From NCBI GenBank assembly GCA_040218795.1, contig JAVJQT010000008.1:1-64000 (forward strand): a DNA stretch of 64,000 nucleotides, written 5' to 3'. The stretch comes from CCMP332 sp040218795 (GTDB taxonomy: Bacteria; Bacteroidota; Bacteroidia; Cytophagales; CCMP332). Below are positions 54,026 to 62,608 of the stretch, in pieces. The first letter of the stretch is position 1; the number at the start of each line of letters is the position of its first letter. The notes under the pieces are model-generated. The model searched no databases. It was not told the origin of the DNA and was given only the letters and a program-made list of their open reading frames with translations. A program made the translations under genes and the position numbers.

Positions 54026-54668
54026 TGATGCCTACAAAGGGATTGTATTTTTTTTCTTCACCAATAGTAGTTAGGAGGCCATGGCCCGGATATACCTTCA
54101 TATCCTCGTCCAATTTGAAAAGCTTTTGACGAATATTGCTGATTAAAGTATCATGATCACCTCCGGGTAAGTCTGTTCTGCCTATACTCCGCTGAAACAA
54201 GACATCTCCACCTATACAGATCTTTTCCTGAACATTGTAAAATACAAGATGTCCCGGTGCATGGCCCGGAATCCACATGCTTTTCAATTCTGTGTTACCA
54301 AAACGAATAATGTGATCCTCATTTATAAAATTATCAACCTCCGCCTCCCGATAGCCAAATATGCCATAGCTGTCTGCATAGGTTTTAACTGCTTTATAAA
54401 TCTGATTTTCATTTTCAGGAATGAGTAATGGGGCCTTAAATTGCTCCTTGCAGAAATCGTTGCCAAGTACATGGTCAATATGGCAATGCGTATTGTAAAT
54501 AAATTTAATCTTTAATTCATATTGCTCAATCCAATCCCTGAGTTCCTTTTTTTCAAAAGGTTCGTAAGCGCCCGGATCGATAATGATGGCTTCATTCGTA
54601 TCATCGGATAAGACATAGGTGTTTTCCTGAAAAGGATTGAAAACAAATACCTTAATTTTGATTTTCAT
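54018..54668 (-). CDS. MBL-fold metallo-hydrolase (glyoxalase II-like)
   Basis: This 216-residue cytoplasmic protein has the metallo-beta-lactamase fold. Metal ligands are His61, His63, Asp65 and His66 (HCHIDH), a further His in GHAPGHLVFY, an Asp in CIGGDVLF and a His in YPGHG. Members of this group act as glyoxalase II or as related thioester hydrolases; it is shorter than true GloB and lacks its extra C-terminal domain. It is the first gene of a minus-strand run MBL-pssA-purS-porU-porV. A near-consensus -7 lies at 54676-54683. Confidence 0.85.
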   Translation of the reverse strand: MKIKIKVFVFNPFQENTYVLSDDTNEAIIIDPGAYEPFEKKELRDWIEQYELKIKFIYNTHCHIDHVLGNDFCKEQFKAPLLIPENENQIYKAVKTYADSYGIFGYREAEVDNFINEDHIIRFGNTELKSMWIPGHAPGHLVFYNVQEKICIGGDVLFQRSIGRTDLPGGDHDTLISNIRQKLFKLDEDMKVYPGHGLLTTIGEEKKYNPFVGINA

Positions 54669-54718
54669 TGAACTTGAAAAGTAATTGCTATTTATAAGAT
54701 TCCAAAAACAAATTTCCG

Positions 54719-55768
54719 TTGAATATTGATTTTCTCATAATCGGACAAGGCCTTGCCGGTACCGTATTATCCAATACCTTTAGAAAATTTGGCAAATCCT
54801 TTGTGATTGTAGATGCAGGTATAGAAGATTCGGCGTCAAAAGCAGCTGCCGGAATATTCAATCCTATTACAGGGCGCCAAATGAAGAAAACCTGGATGGC
54901 GAAGGAGTTGTTTGATTTCTTACCTTCATTTTACCAGGATCTCGAACTATTATTGAATCAGAAATTAATTCATTTCAAACCAGTATTAAGGATGTTTGAT
55001 TCGCAAAAGCAAATCAACGACTGGTATGGCCAAATGGAAAAACCGGGAATTCAGGATTTTCTCAGTACTGAGAAAATAAAAGTCCCAAATAACATAAAGG
55101 CTCCTTTGGGTTTGTTTGAAACAAAAAAATCGGGTTACCTCGATGTATCAAAGCTAATTAATGCTTACAGGGCTTATCTCAAAGACAACAATTTTATCGT
55201 CGAGGAAAAATTTAATCACGAAAAACTCCAAACATCAAAAAATGGAGTCAGATATGGAGAAATTAATGCTGAAAAAGTGATCTTTTGCGAAGGGGCTGCA
55301 CTCAGGAAGAATCCTTGCTTTGATTATTTGCCGCTTGTACCTAACAAAGGCGAAATTCTTTCGGTTGAAATCAAAAATTTGAGCTCAAATTATATCTACA
55401 ATAAAAACGGGTTTTTATTGCCAAGAGAAAATCATGAATTCTGGATTGGGGCAACCTATCACCGGAATAATACCAAATTAGATTTGACCGATGAAGGAAA
55501 AGTTGAATTAATGAATAAATTAAAGGCAATTACAGCTGAAACATTCAAAATAAAATCTGCAATCGTGGGCATAAGGCCTACTGTTAAAGACCGAAAGCCC
55601 CTTATCGGGCTTCACCCAAAAAATGAACAAATTGGGATTTTTAATGGTTTAGGCAGCAAGGGAGTGTCATTAGCACCATATTGGGCCAATGCTTTTGCGG
55701 AACATATAATATTTGAAAAGGAATTGTCTTCTGAGGTAAATATTAGCCGCTATAATTCGTTAATTTAA
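54719..55768 (+). CDS. FAD-dependent oxidoreductase, DAO family (MnmC2-like)
   Basis: This 349-residue flavoprotein has an N-terminal dinucleotide-binding motif (IIGQGLAGTVLSNTF, then an acidic VDAG) and a C-terminal FAD end with GIRPTVKDRKPLIGLH and GLGSKGVSLAPYWANAFAEHI. The last matches the FAD domain of the tRNA-modifying MnmC protein, which oxidises the carboxymethyl-aminomethyl wobble group. It could be a stand-alone MnmC2-type enzyme or another amine oxidase. The start can only be TTG at 54719; no ATG fits the nucleotide-binding motif. It is separated by 50 bp from the divergent MBL gene. Confidence 0.75.
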   Translation: MNIDFLIIGQGLAGTVLSNTFRKFGKSFVIVDAGIEDSASKAAAGIFNPITGRQMKKTWMAKELFDFLPSFYQDLELLLNQKLIHFKPVLRMFDSQKQINDWYGQMEKPGIQDFLSTEKIKVPNNIKAPLGLFETKKSGYLDVSKLINAYRAYLKDNNFIVEEKFNHEKLQTSKNGVRYGEINAEKVIFCEGAALRKNPCFDYLPLVPNKGEILSVEIKNLSSNYIYNKNGFLLPRENHEFWIGATYHRNNTKLDLTDEGKVELMNKLKAITAETFKIKSAIVGIRPTVKDRKPLIGLHPKNEQIGIFNGLGSKGVSLAPYWANAFAEHIIFEKELSSEVNISRYNSLI

Positions 55769-55784
55769 GCCCCATTTTTAAATT

Positions 55785-58700
55785 TTGATTAGAAAAATAC
55801 TCAAATCGACCCTTTTAATTGCCTTGTGTCTTTCTTTCTTCGACCTTGAAGTAAAAGCACAAAATGCCAATGAAATATTTGGTATGAACAGGGTGAATTA
55901 CAAAAAAGTAGATTGGAATGTTTTTGTTTCTGAAAACTTTGAAATTTATTATTACCGCGGTGGCCAAAGACATGCGCGCTTTGCCACTCTTTATGCCGAA
56001 AATCAATTTAAGAAAATTACGGATCTGATTGATTTTAGCCCTTATACAAGGATTCGCCTCTTTATTTATAATTCCAAAAACGATCTCAAGCAAAGTAATA
56101 TTGATTACAGCATACCCTATTATGAAGCCGGGGGAGAAACCAATCTCGTAAACCGATCAATTGAAGTAGCCTTTCCCGGAACCAATGAGGAATTCGAATA
56201 CGATCTGAAATTTGGGATTGCCAAAACATTAATCAATGAAATGATGTACGGCGGGAGTTTTAAAGACGTGGTGCAAAGCTCTTATTTATTATCACTTCCA
56301 ACCTGGTTTGTAGACGGTGCAGCCGAATACGCATCTCGGGGATGGAGCATTGAAATGGATGATTATGTTCGCGATCTAATTATTTCCAATGAGTTTAATA
56401 AACCCTCTGAATTTGATGAAAGAGATGCAAAATATGTAGGACAATCGCTTTGGAATTATATTGCCATAAGATTTGGCAAAAATAATGTCGGCAGTATTTT
56501 AAATCTGACAAGGGTATTGAAAAATACGGAAGCGAGTATATCAAATACTCTGGGAATACCCTACCAGGCACTTATCAATGAATGGAAAAATTATTATGCC
56601 GCACAGGCTTACAATGTACTTGATAAATCGGACATGCCCGAAGATGAATATGCGCTTAGAAGAAAAAATCGCAAGCACCGAATTTATCACGATATAAAAT
56701 TTAGCCCCGATGGAAATTATCTTGCCTATTCCGAAAATAATCACGGCAAGTACAAGATTTATATTAAAGATCTGATCACCGGAAAGAAGAAGAAGGTTTA
56801 TCGCAAGGGATTTAAGAATGAAGACAGAAGAGTCAATTACGAAATTCCCATTCTAGCCTGGCAAAACAATCAAATCCTAACTTTTATTGATCTCAAAAAC
56901 AATCAACTGCACAGGTATTCTTACAATACCGAAGACAAAAAACTCAAACGCTATCGACCCTATATCTTTAGTAATATAAGTGATGCTTCCTTTTCCGATG
57001 ATGGAACCAGCCTGCTCCTTAGTGCTGAAAGAAATGGCATGACAGACATTTACATTTATTATGTGCGAAGTAATAATCTAAAAAGAATTACTGCAGATTA
57101 TTTTGACGATATCCAACCTGAATTTTTTCCGAACTCCAATTCCAAATTGATTTTTGCTTCCAATCGAACAACGGATACATTAAAAATTAAGAAGAATGAA
57201 GAAATTGACATCAATGATACTTATAATCTATTCATCTATGATCCGGAAAAATCTACAAAAGGGGTAAGCAAGGAAACAGAAACATTTTTTCAGAATAAAA
57301 ACCCAATTCCCATTTCTGACTCTGAAGTGCTTTACCTCAGCGATATCAACGGTATATTTAATGTATATAAACTTAATTTAAATTCAGGAAAAAGTATTCA
57401 ACTTACTGACTATCAGCAAAATATTAAAAGCTATGATTACAATCGCCAAACGGGTGAATGGGTGGCTATTATGCGAAACGGAAACGCAGAATTGGTTTAC
57501 CACATGCCATCACTCGACTTGGAAAAAGATTTTCAATCGATAGAAACTGATAGGAATAATTGGATGCTGGAAGGGAGATTAAACCAGGAAAACAAGATTG
57601 ACAACTCGAATAATCTTATCAATATCAACAGAATTTTACCTGAAAAGCAATTTGAGGCTATAGATAAAGAAGAAATTAATCTTGAAGAAATCGTTTTTGA
57701 ATCGGAGAAAAAGAAAAAAAGATTGCCCGAAAAACCGGTTCAGACCATGAGTGAAATTGAAAGAATATTATCCAAGCTTGAAAAAAGTGAGGATGATAAA
57801 ATGGAGATGATCGGCCCATTTGAAGGTCAAAACAGAATACGAGCTGAGAATATAATTTTTGCCTTGGTTCGCGATAATCTCAGAGGATTGGGAACAGTTG
57901 CGGAATACGGACAATCCGACCTTTTTGGAAATCACAAATTCAAATTTGGAGGAATGCTCTATTTTGATTTAAACAGCCACGATGTTTATGCCGAATACAA
58001 ATACCTAAAGTCGCGAGTTGATATCTCAGCCCGCTTTGATCGTCGGAAGTTGCGATACGTCTCCAGAGAATCGCTGACTTATTTCCACGATTATTATTTA
58101 CATGAAGGCTCGGTTGATTTTTCCTATCCCATCAACGATGCATTAAGGGTTTCAGCAGCACCCGTATTTACGCAAACCAGATATAGAAATACTTATGTAC
58201 TCCCGACAAGTGATTTCATTACAAATTACCTGGGAGCACGCTGGGAATTGGTATATGATAATTCAATAACCAAAGGCATTAATTTGAAACAGGGTACGCG
58301 TTTTAAGATCGCTCTGAGAAATTATCAGGGATGGCAAGCCAAACAAAAAAACTTCAGTAATTTTTATTTGGATTTCCGAAATTATCAACCAATTCACAAT
58401 GAAATTACTTTGGCTACCAGAATCAGCTATGGAAACTTTTTTGGAAGGAATCCAAAAAATTACTTATTGGGAGGAATTGACAATTGGTTTATTAATAACA
58501 GCCAATTAGCTGAAGGTCCTCTTGATCCCAATGTCGATGATCAAATCTTTTTTAATCGAGAAGATTTACTCTTTACCCAATATGCTACCACACTTAGAGG
58601 CTTTCCATTAAATCAAGTAAGAGGGAATGAGTATTTTCTGGCCAATGCAGAACTTAGAATCCCGATTTTTAAATATTTGTCAAAAAAACCTATTGGAAGT

Positions 58701-58985
58701 GGCTTTTTTAGAAACATGCAATTAACAGGTTTTACAGATTTTGGTACAGCATGGACAGGGATTAATCCTTTAAATCCGGGAAATACAGTGAATAAAGAAG
58801 TCAAAGAAGCCAACCCTTTTATAATAACCACCAATAATTATCAAAACCCATTTCTTTACAGTTATGGGATGGGAATTCATACAACTATGCTGGGTTACTA
58901 TGTAAAAACTGATTTAGCCTATGGCGTTGAGAATTACAAAAGACAAAAACCGGTATTGCACTTCTCCTTGGGTTACGATTTTTAA
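55785..58985 (+). CDS. secreted TolB-like propeller fused to an Omp85-like barrel, with a peptidase-MA-like N-terminus
   Basis: This 1066-residue protein has a signal peptide (about 1-26, ending VKAQ). A domain like the MA-clan peptidases (about 35-260) follows, in which the zinc-binding HExxH is replaced by Asn151-Glu152-Met-Met-Tyr155, while LPTWFVDGAAEYAS is kept. A TolB/PD40-type beta-propeller (about 300-600) shows SPDGNYLAYSEN, SDDGTSLLLSAE and FFPNSNSKLIFAS. The C-terminal barrel (about 690-1066) ends like BamA, with a TLRGF motif near 938 and FTDFGTAWTG. It is probably an outer-membrane protein that exports or inserts something. The only start that fits is TTG at 55785. Its stop overlaps purQ by 4 bp. 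Confidence 0.8.
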   Translation: MIRKILKSTLLIALCLSFFDLEVKAQNANEIFGMNRVNYKKVDWNVFVSENFEIYYYRGGQRHARFATLYAENQFKKITDLIDFSPYTRIRLFIYNSKNDLKQSNIDYSIPYYEAGGETNLVNRSIEVAFPGTNEEFEYDLKFGIAKTLINEMMYGGSFKDVVQSSYLLSLPTWFVDGAAEYASRGWSIEMDDYVRDLIISNEFNKPSEFDERDAKYVGQSLWNYIAIRFGKNNVGSILNLTRVLKNTEASISNTLGIPYQALINEWKNYYAAQAYNVLDKSDMPEDEYALRRKNRKHRIYHDIKFSPDGNYLAYSENNHGKYKIYIKDLITGKKKKVYRKGFKNEDRRVNYEIPILAWQNNQILTFIDLKNNQLHRYSYNTEDKKLKRYRPYIFSNISDASFSDDGTSLLLSAERNGMTDIYIYYVRSNNLKRITADYFDDIQPEFFPNSNSKLIFASNRTTDTLKIKKNEEIDINDTYNLFIYDPEKSTKGVSKETETFFQNKNPIPISDSEVLYLSDINGIFNVYKLNLNSGKSIQLTDYQQNIKSYDYNRQTGEWVAIMRNGNAELVYHMPSLDLEKDFQSIETDRNNWMLEGRLNQENKIDNSNNLININRILPEKQFEAIDKEEINLEEIVFESEKKKKRLPEKPVQTMSEIERILSKLEKSEDDKMEMIGPFEGQNRIRAENIIFALVRDNLRGLGTVAEYGQSDLFGNHKFKFGGMLYFDLNSHDVYAEYKYLKSRVDISARFDRRKLRYVSRESLTYFHDYYLHEGSVDFSYPINDALRVSAAPVFTQTRYRNTYVLPTSDFITNYLGARWELVYDNSITKGINLKQGTRFKIALRNYQGWQAKQKNFSNFYLDFRNYQPIHNEITLATRISYGNFFGRNPKNYLLGGIDNWFINNSQLAEGPLDPNVDDQIFFNREDLLFTQYATTLRGFPLNQVRGNEYFLANAELRIPIFKYLSKKPIGSGFFRNMQLTGFTDFGTAWTGINPLNPGNTVNKEVKEANPFIITTNNYQNPFLYSYGMGIHTTMLGYYVKTDLAYGVENYKRQKPVLHFSLGYDF

Positions 58986-59674
58986 GCGGGCACCATATCC
59001 AGGATAGATTCGAATACTTTCATACCGTCTGAATTTCCAAATTCCTCATAAGAAGAACGTTCGGGATGGGGCATCATTCCAAAAACATTTTTCCCTTCAT
59101 TACAAACTCCTGCAATATTGTCAGAGGAGCCGTTGGGGTTTACAGATTCATTGATTTCCGCATTTTCATTGCAATATTGAAAAAGAACTTGTTCATTGTC
59201 CCAAATTCTTTTCAGAGATTCACCATCCGCGTAAAACCGTCCATCGCCATGTGCGATAGGAACAGTATATGCTTTAGCCTTGTCAAGATGTCTGGTCACA
59301 ATATTGCTGTTGCTGGATGCTTTTAGGTAAATATTTTTACAAATGTATTTTCTGTTGAGATTTTTTAATAGCGTTCCCGGCAATAAATGACTTTCTGTTA
59401 AGATTTGAAACCCATTGCAAATTCCCATAACATAACCTCCCCTTTCAGCATGCCGAATAATTTCATTCATTACCGGAGAAAAGCGCGCTATGGCTCCTGA
59501 ACGCAGATAGTCGCCATAGGAGAATCCACCCGGAAGTACAATAAAGTCACAGCCCTGAAGGTCCGTATCTTTATGCCAAATTCTTACCACATCCTGTTTT
59601 AATTTTTTCCCGAGGAGATAAAGCATATCATCATCACAATTTGAACCCGGAAAAACAACAACACCAAATTTCAT
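58982..59674 (-). CDS. purQ: phosphoribosylformylglycinamidine synthase subunit PurQ
   Basis: This 230-residue class I glutamine amidotransferase supplies ammonia to PurL in the FGAM synthetase reaction. The nucleophile Cys86 (MGICNGFQIL) and the His-Glu pair (MMPHPERSS) are present, as is the PGGFSYGDYLRSG segment near the N-terminus. PurS is encoded 5.7 kb away on the same strand. The gene diverges from yicC. Its stop overlaps the convergent TolB/Omp85-like gene. Confidence 0.95.
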   Translation of the reverse strand: MKFGVVVFPGSNCDDDMLYLLGKKLKQDVVRIWHKDTDLQGCDFIVLPGGFSYGDYLRSGAIARFSPVMNEIIRHAERGGYVMGICNGFQILTESHLLPGTLLKNLNRKYICKNIYLKASSNSNIVTRHLDKAKAYTVPIAHGDGRFYADGESLKRIWDNEQVLFQYCNENAEINESVNPNGSSDNIAGVCNEGKNVFGMMPHPERSSYEEFGNSDGMKVFESILDMVPA

Positions 59675-59688
59675 AGCTCTTGAATATT

Positions 59689-59696
59689 TATATTTG
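59689..59696 (+). promoter_or_regulatory. -7 element for yicC
   Basis: TATATTTG is an exact TAnnTTTG match 43 bp before the ATG at 59740. It also shows that the reading frame upstream of that ATG is leader, not protein. Confidence 0.55.
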
Positions 59697-59739
59697 CGAG
59701 ACCGCTATTTATTCGGCAAATAACGCAAATAATTATTCC

Positions 59740-60615
59740 ATGATAAAATCAATGACAGGCTTTGGTTCTGTAAGAAGTGAAAAGGATGGACATTCACTCG
59801 GTGTGGATATAAAATGCCTGAATTCCAAGTTCATGGATATCAATCTGAGGATTCCCAAAGAAGTTCAGGATAAAGAAGCAGAATTGAGAAAACTGCTTAG
59901 TGATGCGCTCAGCAGGGGAAAAGTTCAGCTAAGTATAGAATTGCAGGTACAAAACCTCGATCGCGCTGCGGATATAATTGATCGGGATCTTTTTGATAAA
60001 TATTTTAACACACTTTCTTCCATTGCAGATAAACACAATGCAGATAAATCTGAGTTGTTCCGACTGGCCATGCAAATGCCCGATGTTATTAAAAGTGGCG
60101 ACCAGGTGCTCGATGAGAATTTATGGGTCTGGATAAAATCTAATGTTGTTTCTGCAATCGAAAAAGCCAATCAGTTTAGAATGGATGAAGGTAAATCGCT
60201 GCAAGCTCAATTTGATGAATCCTTGAAAAATCTATACAAGGGGCTTGAAGGGGTTGAAAGGCTTGACACTCAACGAAGAAAAAGACTCTCAGAAAAATTA
60301 AAGGATGCCCTTGAAGAATTAAAAGACAAGGTTAGAGTCGATGAAAATCGTTTTGAGCAGGAATTAATTTATTATTTGGAAAAATTGGACATCAGTGAAG
60401 AAAAAGTTCGTTTAAAAACGCATCTCGATTATTTTCAGAGTACTCTGACCCATAAAGACAGCAATGGAAAACGACTTCAATTTATTTCGCAGGAAATTGG
60501 CAGGGAAATTAATACCATCGGTTCCAAAGCCAATGATGCAGAGCTTCAAAAAATTGTGGTGGGCATGAAAGATGAACTGGAGAAAATAAAAGAGCAAAGT
60601 CTGAACGTGCTCTAA
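59740..60615 (+). CDS. yicC: YicC-family endoribonuclease
   Basis: From ATG at 59740 this is a 291-residue YicC protein. It starts with the family signature MIKSMTGFG and has LNSKFMDINLRIPKE and the C-terminal KRLQFISQEIGREINTIGSKANDAELQ. YicC proteins are RNases involved in sRNA turnover and stress. The frame could be extended upstream to a TTG at 59680, but this would run through the promoter and adds no conserved residues. Its stop overlaps the M28 peptidase gene by 4 bp. Confidence 0.93.
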   Translation: MIKSMTGFGSVRSEKDGHSLGVDIKCLNSKFMDINLRIPKEVQDKEAELRKLLSDALSRGKVQLSIELQVQNLDRAADIIDRDLFDKYFNTLSSIADKHNADKSELFRLAMQMPDVIKSGDQVLDENLWVWIKSNVVSAIEKANQFRMDEGKSLQAQFDESLKNLYKGLEGVERLDTQRRKRLSEKLKDALEELKDKVRVDENRFEQELIYYLEKLDISEEKVRLKTHLDYFQSTLTHKDSNGKRLQFISQEIGREINTIGSKANDAELQKIVVGMKDELEKIKEQSLNVL

Positions 60616-61862
60616 TCCAACATTTTAAAAAAATCTTTAAATAGCGCTATCAGTTCATTGTATTTAGCCAATGTTAGCTCTTCAGGCCTATCGTAAATGT
60701 CATGATACCAGGGTTTCCCTCCCATGGTATAAATAAAAAATGCAGGCACAGCTCTCTCGCTAAAATGATAATGATCCGAATTGGCGGCCTTTCCTCTTTT
60801 TTTAACAAGGGGTAAATAATTATGCGCCGAATTAATAGAATCTAAAACTGCCATTTCCTTTTCAAAAACTTTCCCGTTAACCACAGTAATGCCTTTTTCA
60901 CCGTTTCCCATTAAGTCTAAATTCAAAACAAAACGGATATTATTTAAGGAAACAGGAGGGTTTTTCACAAAATACTCAGACCCTAATAGACCCACTTCTT
61001 CGGCTCCAAAAGCTACAAACATTAAATTATAACTGAGGTCATTTCCCGATTCCACAAAGTTTCTCGCCAGATCCAAAATCATGGCTATTCCCGAGGCATT
61101 GTCATTGGCTCCCGGAAAATAAGCCTGATCCATCTTGCCTAAATGATCGTAATGTGCAGTGATTAATATGTATTGATCCGATTTGTTTTTTGAAGGTAAA
61201 ATCCCAATTACATTTTGTGTGATGAGGTTTTCCCGGAACTCAGCCTGTACTTCGTATTTCAAGCGCTTTGCTTCATCGTCAAATTGTGAGTCGAGCATTT
61301 CCAAACTTACTCCGCTGTATTGTTTTTGAGAAAAGCTCGCCGTAAGCTTTTCCTTTAACTCGATTGTAGCAATTGATGAAAAAGCTTTTTCAATATATTC
61401 ATAAGGAAACTCGGTGAGTTTTGAATAATCGTCTTTGGAATAAACCAAAACTTTATTATTCAATTTCAACTTTAGAAAATTCTTCGCCGCTGTGCTATCG
61501 GAAAAAATTAATGTGTCAAGTCTTACAATTTTTCTGCTTTTTTTACCGGAACCCGAAAATGGTTTGGGAACAAAATCTTTGCCCTCTTCGAAATCTCTTC
61601 CCTTCATTTTAATCGTCAGTTCACCGGGAAAAGTATTGACATCAATGGAAAATTTTTGAAAATATGAATCTTTAATTGGTGAAAGCCCGATTTCCTTAAA
61701 CGCCTGTGCTATAAATTCAGCGGCCCTGTTATGTCCCGAATCCACATAAGCCCTTCCGGCCATATATGGACTGCAAAGTGTATCCAGATAAAGTCCGACT
61801 TTAATATCCTGTGCTTTAGAACTAAAGCCGGATAAAAGGAAAAGAATAAAAATTATCCTCAC
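60612..61862 (-). CDS. M28-family zinc aminopeptidase, secreted
   Basis: This 416-residue protein has a signal peptide (about 1-18, ending SSKAQ) and an M28 catalytic core. Zinc ligands are visible as His in TAHYDHLG, Asp in GANDNASG, Glu-Glu in FGAEEVGLLG, Asp in LNLDLMG and His in PWYHDIYD. An apical insert (about 90-215) is of the PA type. It trims N-terminal residues from peptides in the periplasm or on the surface. The start is GTG at 61862, overlapping the TGA of the upstream lipoprotein gene as GTGA. Its stop overlaps yicC by 4 bp. Confidence 0.9.
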   Translation of the reverse strand: MRIIFILFLLSGFSSKAQDIKVGLYLDTLCSPYMAGRAYVDSGHNRAAEFIAQAFKEIGLSPIKDSYFQKFSIDVNTFPGELTIKMKGRDFEEGKDFVPKPFSGSGKKSRKIVRLDTLIFSDSTAAKNFLKLKLNNKVLVYSKDDYSKLTEFPYEYIEKAFSSIATIELKEKLTASFSQKQYSGVSLEMLDSQFDDEAKRLKYEVQAEFRENLITQNVIGILPSKNKSDQYILITAHYDHLGKMDQAYFPGANDNASGIAMILDLARNFVESGNDLSYNLMFVAFGAEEVGLLGSEYFVKNPPVSLNNIRFVLNLDLMGNGEKGITVVNGKVFEKEMAVLDSINSAHNYLPLVKKRGKAANSDHYHFSERAVPAFFIYTMGGKPWYHDIYDRPEELTLAKYNELIALFKDFFKMLD

Positions 61863-62509
61863 AGATTCTTGATTATTTCTTTTTTAGATATTCGGATGCT
61901 CCACATACCGCGAAGATCTCCCATTTGATGTCCAACGGCATTATCATGCGGATACAGTGTTTTGATTAACTGATAATCTTCTTCCTTTAGGTATTTTCCT
62001 ACTTCACCATGACATTTGAGACAAAGCGCATTTTCTATTGTAATCGGTTTTGTATACAACAGGTATTCTTCCCCATCCCTTTGAATATTAGCTGATAATT
62101 TATCATCGATGTCAATTTGATATTGATAGGCTTCAAGTAATTGTTTTTCAAGCTCATCGGGATTGTCCTCGGGGTTTCGAACTTTTAAAGACGCCCTTTT
62201 TACTTCAACACCAAAGTGGGATTCGATGGAGTCCATAATCGGGTATGCCGCCAGATTGCAATATTTGACCGCATTTTGGACACCACCTTCTGCAATTGCT
62301 TTTTTCAATGAAGAACCGAGCAATTTTTGAGCTGAATCAGCAATAATATTTCCGCGCTGCATGGCCGCTTCAATGATGGCGCCATCAGAGACTTTTTTTA
62401 TCTCTCTTTCTTTCATTTCTTCTTTAAATGATTCATCGCTGGTATTGGCCGGCTTATCATAACAAGAAAATAATATCAGGCTTAAAAAAATAAATATTAA
62501 GAGTCTCAT
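61859..62509 (-). CDS. Tll0287-like (DUF3365) c-type haem lipoprotein
   Basis: This 216-residue protein has a lipobox (LILFSC, Cys16) and one haem c-binding motif CLKCH (near 163-167). This is the Tll0287/DUF3365 family, whose fold resembles PAS-like sensor domains. A charged N-terminal linker is followed by helices (AMQRGNIIADSAQ, YCNLAAYPIMDSIESHFG). It should sit in the envelope as a haem sensor or electron carrier. It is translationally coupled to the M28 peptidase gene (GTGA overlap). Confidence 0.85.
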   Translation of the reverse strand: MRLLIFIFLSLILFSCYDKPANTSDESFKEEMKEREIKKVSDGAIIEAAMQRGNIIADSAQKLLGSSLKKAIAEGGVQNAVKYCNLAAYPIMDSIESHFGVEVKRASLKVRNPEDNPDELEKQLLEAYQYQIDIDDKLSANIQRDGEEYLLYTKPITIENALCLKCHGEVGKYLKEEDYQLIKTLYPHDNAVGHQMGDLRGMWSIRISKKEIIKNL

Positions 62510-62578
62510 AATTCCGCTTTTAACAATATTACAAAATACAAGCTTCGAATGTTCTAAATCTTTTCATCCATCATTGTT

Positions 62579-62586
62579 TATCTTTG
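62579..62586 (+). promoter_or_regulatory. -7 element for prfA
   Basis: TATCTTTG is an exact TAnnTTTG match 22 bp before the prfA ATG. Confidence 0.55.
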
Positions 62587-62608
62587 CAGACTTAAAAAAA
62601 ATCCACAT

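Noticed and set aside
59680..59739. Longer yicC start at TTG 59680
   Set aside because: The family signature MIKSMTGFG begins at 59740 and the promoter lies inside the extension.
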